NCBI GenBank assembly: GCA_002049455.2
Contig: KV919010.1
Span: 55,738-119,737, forward strand
Source of the DNA: Porphyra umbilicalis
Taxonomy: Eukaryota; Rhodophyta; Bangiophyceae; Bangiales; Bangiaceae
DNA length: 64,000 bases
Reading direction: 5' to 3'
Position 1 is the stretch's first letter. Every line of letters starts with the position of its first letter. Under the pieces are notes generated by a model. That model was not told the origin of the DNA. It saw only the letters and a list, made by a program, of their open reading frames with translations, and did no database searches. The position numbers and the translations under genes were made by a program. Shown here piece by piece: positions 41,370 through 51,635 of this stretch.

Positions 41370-42010
41370 AACCTGGTGTGGCGGGCCCACTGCCAAATTG
41401 ACTGCCACGCGACACGCCGTGTGCCAGAAACTAGCGGCGTCGGTTCCAGAAAGATTCAGCGATGCATCGGCGCTCAAACAAGGTCAGGAGCCGTATGTTC
41501 TTGCGAGCCGCAAGCTTATAAAATCAAATACCACAGGATGATTGGCCTCAATTTGGTCAGTGTGTTCTGCTGTCGCGTTCAGGGTCGATTGCGATTGAAT
41601 TTGTGAATCGATCGTCGATAAGGTTTTCGAAGAGACTGGCAGCCCAAATCCGCGGATGAATCCGATCGTCGTCATCCACGTTCCGGCTGGACGCGGCGGC
41701 AGGCGCCGCCGCTGTCGCACACCGCGTTGTCGCCAAAATGTGACAGATTGCGTGGTGTTAGACGTCTGTTGCGGTCTTTTGGGTGATCATTCGGCGAAGC
41801 GCAGCCTCTCGGAGCGGCGCGCCTGGCTCAATGGCTGCTATGAGAGCGATTACATGTCTCTGCCCCCCCCCCCCTCGTCGGAAGCGCAATTTGGCCACCG
41901 TGCCGGCTGAAAAGGCATCCAGGAGGGGTGAGGACTGCGTACCCTCACCCCCTTCACCTCCGTGGCGTTCTAAACGGAGGTGCGTGATCGATGCGCGCTC
42001 ACGCGATCCA
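41370..42010 (-). repeat. Dispersed repeat copy, inverted relative to 54895-55530
   Basis: The complement of this ~640-bp segment is roughly 80% identical to 54895-55530 across its length. Shared words include GCAATCGACC, ACGACGATCGGATTCATC, GGGCTGCCAGTCTCTT and GGATGCC.TTTCAGCC. Both copies translate in part to similar peptides (TTIGFI.G.GLPVS, QSQSTLNATAEHTDQIEA and QTQSTVNATAEHAEQIEA). It is probably a fragment of a transposable element of unknown family. Confidence 0.75.
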
Positions 42011-42956
42011 TGTCTGCACGTCGAAGGCCTGCTCAAACTGAATTTAGCGCCATGCCGCCTCTCGTGGCGCATTTTTCGGGGTGGGGGGTGGCGGCTCGCT
42101 GAGCCCTTGGCGCCCCCCCCCCGCTCACAATGACCCGGAAGCAGTTCGATTCAGCTGCGATAGGTGTCTCAGACAGTCAAAATTCAAACTTTGTGCGTCA
42201 GTGATGTCCCAGCTCCGTCCGGCAGGCATCGACATCGTCACGCCGTCCTCTTCCCATACCGCTACCAGCGGATTCGCGCCAGCGTCGTCGTTCCACACCT
42301 GAATCTGGTCCGTACCAACGCGCCCGATGGCGACTGACAATGCGGTGACATCGGTTCGCGCAAGCCCCGTCGGGACAACCGATGCAGCGGCTTCTGGGTG
42401 CTCCGCACCGCTGTCCTCAATTGGGTCTGAGGGGGCTCCGCAGCTGGGCGGGGGTGCTCCGGCTGACGATGGATCTGGTGAGGAGGAGGTTAAGGCCCAC
42501 TTGGGTCAGGCGTGCTCGATTTAAGGGTACCGCGGGCGGTTTTCGCACGATAAGCACAATACCGGCACGTGCGGCGCTCGGAACCGCGAGTGCGTGTCCA
42601 GCCCAACGGTCCCCGTAGAGTTTCAGACCGAGCATTGTCCACGCTCTAATGCTACAAAGAGAACTTGCCCGAAGACAGCAGTGTGCGTTTCCATTTCTTT
42701 TTTCTTTTGCGAACGGGAAGTCTATTTTTCGTGTCTTCTGGAGCTTGTGTTCTCTCGCGTCTTCGTTCGGTGACAGACACTGACTCTTGTGGCACTGTCA
42801 TTGTCACTCGCTGATCATTGCTATGGGACATCAGCCACTGGTGCTGCTCAGCTGTACACTTTGCTTTGAGCAGGGACATCTTCCCCATACCATGTCTTTG
42901 ACGAAGGCCGTCACTCTACGACGGACTCAAACAGGTCGGCTGTCTATCGTCAAAAA
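42011..42956. other. No gene seen; upstream region of the 43-kb gene
   Basis: No supported ORF. The 3' part, 42650-42956, has lower GC and would hold the promoter of the gene that starts at 42957. No clear TATA box was identified. Confidence 0.45.
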
Positions 42957-44054
42957 ATGGAGACGCGCTTTGAGCCCCGATTCATGGTGTGTAGCAAGAC
43001 GCAGCCCGTGCATCGCGAGCGCGAGGCAGAGTCGGCACGCCGTGCAGCAGCCCTGAAAGCAGACAGGGGCGCCGCCGTCGCCTTGCGAAAGAAGGCGGCA
43101 CTGCGAACACACGTAACAACCCGAGCTGCCTCCATGACCCGTGAGGCGGATGCGCCGACAGAGCCGCACGCACGAGCGGCTCTCGTGACAAACCCTCGTG
43201 GAGCTGCCTACCATAAGGCCTACGTGAATGGGATGGCGGGGGGCATGAATGAGAACACCGCCTTGCTGTTCGCTGGTGCAACGCAGGATGGCATCGAGTT
43301 TGCAGAGTCGGCTTCTGAAGAGATCCCGAGCTCAGATTTGGGTCGACGTGAGCTGCACAAGCGGCTTGAGAAGGCAAGCGCAACTAAGCACAAAGGCCAC
43401 GTGGACCGCATTTGCGCATTGATGAGCACGCGGAGTGGACCAATTAGGTCGGTTCGGTTGTATGTTGGCGGTGCCTCCTCCCCCGTTGCATTGACTGTAT
43501 CGTACTCTCATTCTTCGCGTTTTTCAGCCACGAGAGAGAGCTCCAATCACGAACTCACTATTTCGAATTTGTGTTTGCCTATCTCGTTTTTTTCGTTCTT
43601 CTTTCATAGGGACGCGCACAACCTTCGCAATGGGTCTACGGGCCTGCCTCGGGTGGCTGCGGCCAGCTGTCCGGCACCCCGAGTCGGTCAGGTGGGAGAG
43701 TACCAATTGATGGTAGCTGAGATGCGCGGGGGTCCTGGATTGACATCGGCGTCTGATGATGGCGTCGCATTCAACCGCCTCGGACCAGCGGAGCGTTTTG
43801 ACAGCCTAGGCGTCTTCGTTTATGGGCCAAGCCCTTCGACTGAGAGTACCGGCTTTGCCGGCAAGGCGCGAGCTGGGATGGAGGCCCAGTTTGTCCGGGG
43901 GAACAACGTGTCGGGGTCATCTTCGACCGTAACGGCTGTGGCGGCGCTCGTTTTGAGTAAGTGGGGAGACGCCGGAGAGGACCACCCGTCCATTAGGGAC
44001 CTACCTGCTGGCTTAATTGACACAGTCACTCGTTGGGTGTTTTCCCGGCGTTGA
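42957..44054 (+). CDS. Unknown protein with one intron, about 315 aa
   Basis: The ATG at 42957 has a favourable context (AAAAAATGG). The frame is open throughout, but 43460-43609 has every mark of an intron: GTATGT at the 5' end, a T-rich, lower-GC interior, a pyrimidine tract and TTTCATAG at the 3' end. The intron is 150 nt, a multiple of three, which is why no stop betrays it. Splicing gives 315 residues. The N-terminus is basic and Ala-rich (EREAESARRAAALKADRGAA, VALRKKAALRTHVTTRAAS). The middle is acidic (QDGIEFAESASEEIPSSDLG), then LHKRLEKASATKHKGHVDRI. The C-terminus has mixed composition (ERFDSLGVFVYGPSPSTEST, IRDLPAGLIDTVTRWVFSRR). No family is recognised. It is convergent with the Tc1-like transposase 173 bp away, the same layout as the Harbinger pair, so it may be an accessory gene of that element or a host gene. 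Confidence 0.6.
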   Translation: METRFEPRFMVCSKTQPVHREREAESARRAAALKADRGAAVALRKKAALRTHVTTRAASMTREADAPTEPHARAALVTNPRGAAYHKAYVNGMAGGMNENTALLFAGATQDGIEFAESASEEIPSSDLGRRELHKRLEKASATKHKGHVDRICALMSTRSGPIRSVRLYVGGASSPVALTVSYSHSSRFSATRESSNHELTISNLCLPISFFSFFFHRDAHNLRNGSTGLPRVAAASCPAPRVGQVGEYQLMVAEMRGGPGLTSASDDGVAFNRLGPAERFDSLGVFVYGPSPSTESTGFAGKARAGMEAQFVRGNNVSGSSSTVTAVAALVLSKWGDAGEDHPSIRDLPAGLIDTVTRWVFSRR

Positions 44055-44227
44055 GCGTTTGTCGGCGGCGCCGTGTCCTTGTCTTCGTATCATTGTGCAC
44101 CTTCGACAAAAAGCGGGTCTTTGCGTAATTAACTCATCCACGCTACGATGCTCTACTCTCGCTCCATTGGCGACGTCTCGAAGGCCTCTCTTCACGGCCC
44201 TTCCGGGCCAGCCAGCTCCAACATACT

Positions 44228-45298
44228 TCAAACGGCTTCCGTACGACACTGGTCGAAGTGCGTGCCTATGTTTTCTGCCGTCAAGGCAGCAATCGCCACA
44301 GCGTGGCCTAGGGCGTCTAGCTTCCCCGGGAAGGCTTGATGCATCGTTTTTAACAAGCTCGAAAGCTCACTGAACACCTCCTTGATTGGTTGCAAATCCG
44401 GGCTGTAGGGGGGCAGCCGCAGAGGGAAGATTTTCGCCGCTGCAATCCACGCGTCCGCTTCAGCCGAGTTGATGGGCGCATTGTCATAGAGAAGGACGCA
44501 CTTTTCGGGCTGAAGCGCCCAAGGCAACCCCGGAACGAGCTCGCTCATCGTCCGCAGCAGCCCCCCGAGGATGATCGGCCAGTCGTCTGAGTTCTGCGCC
44601 GGGGGTGTTAATGTCGTCACGCAGTGGATGACGCCCGACTCATCGGATACTGCCATCGTTGTTAAAGTCCTAAGCGTGTTCTTTTCAGCACTGGAGAGGC
44701 AATCACAGCGCATTCCGCGCAACCACCTGCCGCGCCGTCTCTGCATATCTGCCCAGTCTTTGTGCGTTTCGTCGACGGAGACGATGCACCGCAGAGAAAT
44801 AGCTGTCAAGAAGAGCGCAAAAGCCACGCGGCGTTCTTGGTCGCACTCCCTGCACATTCGGCACAACTGGCGGTAGGTATAACCAGTAGCGCGTAGGAAT
44901 CGGTCGAGCGTGCCGATAGACGTCTTGAAGGAGTCGCGGTAGCCAGAGAGGGTGAACAAAAAAGCAAAGTGATACTGTAATACACCTATCAGCTGCTCTG
45001 TGTCCGACAGGATGACAGCATTCCCTAATGGAAGAAAATGGAAATCGTAAATGACGTTGTCCGTATGCCGGTTTCGCAAAACCAGGTCAGGCCACCACTC
45101 GCCCGACACGATATAGGCGCTGACCCATCCATGCACCGTCACTCGATGGCAGGCGAGGCGTTGTGCAGCCTCCTTCTTGGTAAATCCCTCAAACAGCACC
45201 CATGACACCGCCAGAATGCGCGCCGTATCGTCAAAGACCATGTTGCCATTCGCCTGCGTCGAGCACACAGTTAGGGTCCCACTCTCTAGGTGCAGCAT
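44228..45298 (-). CDS. Tc1/mariner-like transposase, catalytic Glu position altered
   Basis: A full-length 356-residue frame from ATG 45298. It has an HTH (FTKKEAAQRLACHRVTVHGW) and a DDE_3 core with D176 in IVSVDETHKDWADM followed by RRRGRW, D272 in VLLYDNAPINS, and the third motif PPYSPDLQPIKEVFSEL. In the relative at 12.5-13.6 kb, and in the family generally, the third motif is QPIE. Here the Glu position is Lys306 with Glu307 next to it, giving D-x34-E if Glu307 substitutes. The frame is otherwise intact, so the copy is either recently dead or uses the neighbouring Glu. An alternative start is M20 (MVFDDTARIL). Terminal inverted repeats were not located with confidence. Confidence 0.85.
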   Translation of the reverse strand: MLHLESGTLTVCSTQANGNMVFDDTARILAVSWVLFEGFTKKEAAQRLACHRVTVHGWVSAYIVSGEWWPDLVLRNRHTDNVIYDFHFLPLGNAVILSDTEQLIGVLQYHFAFLFTLSGYRDSFKTSIGTLDRFLRATGYTYRQLCRMCRECDQERRVAFALFLTAISLRCIVSVDETHKDWADMQRRRGRWLRGMRCDCLSSAEKNTLRTLTTMAVSDESGVIHCVTTLTPPAQNSDDWPIILGGLLRTMSELVPGLPWALQPEKCVLLYDNAPINSAEADAWIAAAKIFPLRLPPYSPDLQPIKEVFSELSSLLKTMHQAFPGKLDALGHAVAIAALTAENIGTHFDQCRTEAV

Positions 45299-45726
45299 GC
45301 CAAGTCACAGCCGAATCTCGACCAGATACCGGGATGGATGAGGCCAAGTTTGTGGTTTTAGCCCCCCCGTACAACATGCGTGGTGAGAGCGCAGAAGTCA
45401 GAGGAAGCTCTGGAACTAGAAGTAGACCGTGTAGCTTTGGGAGGCTTGGCCGGCCAGAGCATTCCATAACGCACTGCGAGCGTAATGCGCAGCTGCGCAC
45501 ATGGATTTGCTGCCGAGGCAGTCCCAGTCGCGGTGCCACGCAATTTGCCATGGTATGTGAGACTGCGGGCTTCAAGGAGGCCCCAGGGCGCCCGACCGAC
45601 ACACAGCGCTCCAGACGACAGGCCGACTCTCTGATGCACCTGAGTGGGCCCGCGCATGCAAGGCGGCAACAGCTTCACCACCAGCGGCAATTGTTCCAAA
45701 TCAACAAGACCTGGTCGCGTGAGCCA
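45299..45726. other. No gene seen
   Basis: Flank of the transposase gene; probably its promoter and the element end. No inverted terminus was identified. Confidence 0.45.
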
Positions 45727-45731
45727 ATTTA

Positions 45732-46378
45732 TGTAGAACTAGAGCCCCCTATGCGCCAGGGGGCCACCGCGGGGACGTCGGCAACGGCAGGGGACGCGGT
45801 CCCCGACGCGAGGTGGCGACGCCAGCGGCGGTGGTGGCCGACGGGTTGGCGACGCGGGATGGCGGGGCGAGGGGGCGGCCCCGCTGCCCGGCTCGGGCCA
45901 CCTGAGGGAGCGTACCCGATCCGCCGCGCCCGGCACGCGGGTCCCGCGGGAGGCCGGATTTGCGCGCCCGAGCGGGCGCTGGCGCGCCCGAGAGGGCGCG
46001 GCAGGCGACGGCCGACCGCGCGCCACGCGGCGGGTGCAGCGCGTTGCGCGCGGGACGGTTTCTCCCCCTCTTCTGTAATGATCGCCTCGGGGGACTTGAC
46101 ATGCATGGAGGGAATTATCTGCATTGGTTGGTGACGGCCCGGGTCAATTCCCATTTGGGGAAATTGGGCCCGGGCGACGGATTCCGCCCTTTTCGGACGA
46201 AGGGCGACGACGGTGGGAGGCACCGTCGTCGCCGGCAAGTAAACCGTGTCTTGATGTCTTGGCGTTTCGATCGGCCCGACTTCCCGGACCTCGAGTCCCA
46301 TAGCGGGTGTCGCGCGAGCGGCTAAGACGGCCGTTACTTTCCTCCTTCTGAGGTAACCCCCTAGATTGTGGTACTATA
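45732..46378 (+). mobile_element. Solo LTR (647 bp) with ATTTA target duplication
   Basis: It begins TGTAGAACTA and ends GTACTATA (ending ACA in the related copy), and is flanked by exact 5-bp direct repeats ATTTA (45727-45731 and 46379-46383). It is about 95% identical to the LTR at 62717-63366. With no internal retrotransposon sequence on either side, it is a solo LTR left by recombination between two LTRs. It contains a 13-bp perfect hairpin at 46203-46233. Long open frames across it are by-products; the same frames occur in the other copy. Confidence 0.92.
46203..46233. other. 13-bp perfect hairpin inside the LTR
   Basis: GGCGACGACGGTG, loop GGAGG, then the exact complement. In the other LTR copy one stem base differs (GTGACGACGGTG). 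It could form a stable structure in the LTR transcript, for example near 3' end formation. Confidence 0.6.
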
Positions 46379-46960
46379 ATTTAGAACGGTGACGACGATG
46401 CATTTGGGAATGCCAGAGCAGAAGCAGGGCTTCTAATAGGAAAGGGAAGGTGGTAGCCGCCTATACCACGAGACCACGCAGAAGCACGCCGTATATTCAG
46501 CGGATCGCGCGTAGCGCTCGGGATGAACGCCTGTGCGGCTTGTGCTCTCCCTACAGAAACGTACGGTGCCCATAAGGACGCGTGCGATGGCGAGACAGCA
46601 TAGGAGTGAGCGTCATGCGTCTTCTAAGGAGACGTGGGCGCCTTGAAGCTCGTGCGCAGGGGTTTCTACGAGCTGGAGAGGCACGTTGGCAAACAAGGGC
46701 CACCACTGTGACAGACATAGCGCGAGGTCAGTTGCCTCCCTCGCCGAGGAGGCGAGAACAGCCCTTCATTATAAGGAAGCTCTGGCGCTCTCGTGTCGTC
46801 CCTGGATCGCGCCGGGGTCGACGGTTCCAGGTAGACCGGACAACTGCGACAAGTATGCGGGACCAAGAGCAAAGCCCTGAGCTTTCTTGAGTCTGAGTGA
46901 CAGTGCCAGTGCCTGTTGCAGTTGAGCGTTCTCGTAGACAGGCGGCACAGAGAGCATGGC

Positions 46961-49960
46961 GGGTCAATCGAAAAAGAGGCCGACGTATCCGTTGAAGCTT
47001 TTGTCCTTCGTGCTGCCAAGCAGCTCCATCTCGACCAGGGCTTCGAGGAAGTATGGATGACGGTTCTTGTGGAAGCTGCAGTCGCACTGTCTCAGTAGTC
47101 AACGACTTCGACTACCAGAAGAGATAGCCATCTCGTTGCGGCACGAGAGCTGCACATCGAAATGCGTCAGGGGCTGACAGGAGGCACGGAAGGAGGGATA
47201 TGGGGAACTGTGAAAGGTGGATGGGGCAGCAAGACGGCGGCAAACGCCGCTGCGTCCACAAGGAAAGTGGTCTCCTGGCCGTGTGACCGAACCTACATGA
47301 AGAAACGGTGGTGCGGTATTGGCAAAAATGCCAAACGTGGGGCCGCCGACGCGCCTCAGGCAGTGGCAGGGCGCTAGCGTTTTTACGCTCTCAGGGAATA
47401 GGAGTCGAAACGTCTGTGGGACCCTTTAAAGACAGACCGCGATGTTGCCATGTGCTGCGCGTTCCTAACGAGAGACTAAGCACCCTTGGCATCAAGAGGG
47501 GCTGACCGGAGGACATAGAGGCTACCCCCGCCCGGTACACGGCTACCATGTCGTCGGTCATAAGCCCCAGCAGACCGAAATTACGTGGCGAAAGGGCGCT
47601 GTGGCCAGGAGACGGGAGCTCCGACGGGAGCTCTAGAGCCCGACGCTGGGGTCGGCGGAGCGCCGCCGATTGCTGAAGCTGGTGGCGCCAGATCGGCCCG
47701 CGGCGCTCCAGGCAGCCGATGTGTGGTGGCAGAGGACGGCTGCAAAAAAGCTGTCGCTTAGGTGGCTTTCGCGTTGCGTGCTGCGGCGGTGACAACTTCT
47801 GACGAGGTACTAGATTTGGGGCTGCTGCGGGGTGCAATGAAAGACTTGCCCGGCGTGTTGCACCGTGCAGACGACCAGGTGAGGCCTTGTCGTGCCGGCT
47901 GGGGCGGCATGGCGGCGGGCCGTACCCCGCCCTTCTACCGTCCTCTGGCACCCTTTTCTGCCTTCTTCGTCCTGTCGGCCTGGCCACTGGCGGTGGCCGT
48001 GATGCCCATGGTGGCTTTCCCCGAAGCAGCTGACCCAACGGCGCTCATTCGGCTTTTGCGGCCGACGACGAAGACTAAGAGGAGGTGAACTTCGACGCCT
48101 ACGACGGCGACTACCTGCCGTTGGGAGATTACGAACTACACCTTCGCTGTCGTACTGGCGGCCCCCTCGGCGGAAGCTGCACTTCGCCACCTCGCGTGGG
48201 TCACGCCGCCGTCCTGCTTCTATCAAGCGGTCGAGGAGCGCGCCATCGGCCGCTCGACGCCCAATTTGGGATTTCAAGCGCTGCCGTCCCGCCCCGGCGA
48301 CTTCAAGGGCCCCTTGTACCGCCCATCTTGGGTGCAAAACGACTCAAATTGGTCAAAGGCTTTCGAGTAGGTTTTATCTCCCATCTTGGGTGCAATACGA
48401 CTCAGGCTGGTCAAAGGCTTTCGAGTCCGTTTTATGTCCCGTCGTTGGCGACGCCTTCTCTGTCGAAAACGGCAGTCTCTTGGTGCAGGAGGTTGGCAAC
48501 TGCATTCTCGACATCAAAGAGGCGCGGCAGCGCGGCGAAATGTCATTCGGGGAGCTTCTGAACGTGGTCATTCTTGTGAGGGCCGCGCTGCTCCAGCTGT
48601 ATCTCACTTTCAACATGGGCTACCGCGTCCTGTCAACGAAATGTACGAAACTCACGTTGTCGGCTAACTGCCATAACCAACTGCTCGCGTCTGATGTCAG
48701 CGGGATCGTTTACTCACCGATGACCACCTTTTTTGAGTCGTCGCGGCTGGCGCACCGCACGCACCCTATCTCTCGGAAGCAGGCGCAGCTCGTGAATTGA
48801 GATGCGCTGCCGCCCGAAGCAGGATTCCCAATCGACAACCTCCCTGGGTCCGGCAGGTAACGCGCCCAGCACATGCCGTCCAAAATACAGTCTCCTCCTC
48901 AAAGAGTGTGTAGGCGCTGCCAGGGCCCACGACACCTAGGTCACCCGCGCGAATGCTCAGCCAATGGACACGGCGCACGCTGTGGAGGCGTCCCTCACAG
49001 TCGGAGTGGCGGCGACGGCGGCGTCTGCGGCGAGGGTCTTGACTGTAAGTGTGACGTGGGCGGGGTAAGCCGCCACGGCCACAGCGCCAGCGGTGGCAGC
49101 TGCGGCGGCGAAGGAAGCGACGGAGGCTTCGGCGCCGCCTCGACTCCAGCGGCCTCAGTCTGACACGCGCCGACGCTGCGCGGCCGCTCCTACTTCGCAC
49201 TGGCAGCTGCAGTAGGGCTCTTCTCAGTGTCTGCCGTAGGGCGGCCAGCAACTCATTCAAGCCGCAAATGCTCCCAACCATAAAGGTCGGATCGTCGAGA
49301 CGCTTCCAAGTGAATGGCAGCTAATGCTGCGCAAACGCCCCCCCACGTGCGCCCGGCGCCCATTTGTGCCTCTCTGCGGAAGTCGGTGGTTTTCAGCGCC
49401 TTTCTCTGGGTCCTTCGGAAGCTCAGGCTTGTCTATAGCATCTCCTTGTCCCACTTCTCCTGTACCCGACGTTGCCCCTCCTACCTGCGGGCATCCGCGA
49501 CTCTCTAGTATGAGCCCTTTTCGGCAGACTCCTGGGTCGCAAACGTCTTCGACTACGAGCTGTCAGCAAGCGACGTGGCAGCCGATGCGGACGTGGCTCA
49601 CACGTTCGTGGTACACCATCGCAAGGGTCGCCTACCGGCGGATGGCTCCGCAAAAAGAGACCGCGAAGTGCACGACCGTACCTTCATGAACTATAGCCTG
49701 CCGCACTATGTGACGCAGCGCTAGCTGGGCGATACCCTCATCAGCTCGGAAATCATCAAGGCATTTTTCATCGTTACCGTGTTTGCCGCGAACTATGACC
49801 GGCCTGCATTTCGCGTGAGTGCCCGCGTCTTTGCTCCCCCGGTGCTGCCGCTCGGTATGAAGCAGTCCCTCTGTGTCTTGTTCAAGGTGCCTCAGTCAGT
49901 GTTCAGGATAATGTGGCGCCAGTGCATGATCAGTCAGGCCACCAAGGAAAAATTCAGTAG
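46961..49960 (+). pseudogene. Decayed gene(s) of unknown family, in several coding-like blocks
   Basis: Several blocks on the plus strand look like real protein. (i) 46958-47376: GGSIEKEADVSVEAFVLRAA, KQLHLDQGFEEVWMTVLVEA, TAG at 47096-47098, then an Ala/Gly/Lys part. (ii) 47790-47878: TSDEVLDLGLLRGAMKDLPG ending at CAG|GTGAGG, a good donor site. (iii) 48131-48370: NYTFAVVLAAPSAEAALRHL, AWVTPPSCFYQAVEERAIGR, ending WVQNDSNWSKAFE-stop. (iv) 48390-48800: VGDAFSVENGSLLVQEVGNC, ILDIKEARQRGEMSFGELLN, VVILVRAALLQLYLTFNMGY. (v) 49527-49960: DSWVANVFDYELSASDVAAD, TAG at 49722-49724, IIKAFFIVTVFAANYDRPAF. Blocks iv and v share a frame; iii and iv were separated by a 58-bp tandem duplication. No family is recognised. 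48.8-49.5 kb is either an intron or an insertion and has a fragment resembling a CCHC knuckle (CRRCQGPRHLGHPREC). Confidence 0.4.
48322..48437. repeat. 58-bp tandem duplication breaking the decayed gene
   Basis: CCCATCTTGGGTGCAAAACG recurs 58 bp later as CCCATCTTGGGTGCAATACG; the rest of the unit (TGGTCAAAGGCTTTCGAGT) also repeats. 58 is not a multiple of three, so the duplication introduces a stop and shifts the frame by one base. Confidence 0.8.
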
Positions 49961-51635
49961 GCGGCCCTCGAGGCCGCGCCGTCAAGAGCTGACGCCGCCA
50001 GGGCGACGCGCCTCCAGGTCGAAACGCTCAGCGACAACCTCTGTCTGACAGTGCACCCGACAGAGGATGCTGAAGTTGGTAAGCGGATTCATCCGGCAAT
50101 GCCGCTCGTGTGTCCACAGCCACGTCGATGCTTGCTGCGAACAGTCATAGCGGAGCTGCCAAACACACCGTCCGTAACTGCTCTGCCGCAGCTATTTTGA
50201 AGGTGGTGGATGGTCAGCTCAGTAGCCAATGCCGACATCAGCATTCCGAGCGGAGAACGGCTCACGGACACCGCGGCAAGTGCAGCCGCCAGCGTCGACA
50301 GGCACGCTCACTGCAAAACAGTTTCTTCCTCGTCAACATCTAACCCGCACGCGGCAGGCTCTCGGTGCACATCATCTCCCTTCTAGTTTGAGGGAGGGGC
50401 TGTCACCGGTCCGTTGGGGGCCGCCACATGCTTAACGCACTGTATGCGCAGTCCAGAGCATCGCGGCCGCGCTACATGGTTGGCATGTCAGCATCCATTG
50501 GGCTCAAGTCGGCAACATCACCGCAAAGAATCTCAGATGCTCGCGCGTCATGCGGGCCAGCAGATCACCGCGGAGTCTTCGGGCAACGCGCGCGATGCCC
50601 CGGCCATCGAGAAAGCTTTTGTCGGAATTGATGCAAACGACGCCACCTTTGCTTATCCGGCGTTCAGGTCTGCGCAAGCGGGGTAACAGGGACGACCAGG
50701 AGGTCGGCTTCTGGCGGGTGGGTGACGGAACGCCGAGGCCCAAGAATGTTTTTTCTTCAAGTGAAGAGGCTCCAAGTGGTGCGGAAGGCCCTCGCCAACA
50801 CTTTGCGTGCGGCAGTCGGCCGTGGAGCGCCCGTAGATGATCGGGAGCGAGCAAAAGTACGTCGGTAGAGGATGGGCACCTTGCGCGGCTACGTAAGCAG
50901 AAGGCTGTAGGACCATAGATCGCAAAAATCCTGACCACGTCTGTCATGAATGCTCGCCGGGATGAAAATGGACTGCACAGACCTAGATGTGGTGGCTTAA
51001 AGGAAGCTTTGGCACACACTGAGAAAGGATTGTGCCTTCTTAAGAGGCTTGTACAGTGCATGTGCCTCGGTTCGATGCTGAATGTACGCTGGATGTGAAG
51101 AGTCCGATCACGCGCGGCAACCGCGTACGTACACATGTAGCTACCATTGGGTGTGGCGCTCTCTTGAGGCCGTGGACAGTCCGTTTAGGTGCTGGTATCC
51201 GCTTGTCGGGAATAAACAGCGCAAGAATCAGCGATCGCTCCTGATCGCGCTCAAAGTCGTGATGCGTGTCACGCGCAAACGTCCGAGAAAATATTGCGGA
51301 GTCGTGCTCTGCAATAAACATGGGAGTTCTGTTCGGTAAGCGTCATAGCGGGCCGTCCTGAGGGCGCACTTCACAGCCATTTGGTCGGCGTCAATTGAAG
51401 AGCGCCCCAACGCCGTGTCCTGGTTGCGACGCATTCATTGAGCTCAGTGCGGCTAACTTCGTGGACTGCAGATCCTCTGGGACGGTGTGTCCGCAAATAC
51501 GCATTGCCCAAAATAGAAGTGGTCCAGCTCATGCTGGGGACATATAAACGATCAACACAAGGTAGCATCCCGTTGATGCGTGCGAAACACGTGTTAGTGC
51601 CAGGCCTATTCAGCTCTAGTGGATGCTTGTAGCCA
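49961..51635. other. No supported gene
   Basis: Mixed composition. Overlapping open frames on both strands (for example 50504-51136 minus) have no domain. No repeats were recognised. Confidence 0.4.

Noticed and set aside
45739-46325. Open frames of 90-190 codons across the LTR copies (also 62522-63313)
   Set aside because: They lie inside LTRs that are defined by target duplication, termini and a second copy; frames recur only because the DNA is repeated.
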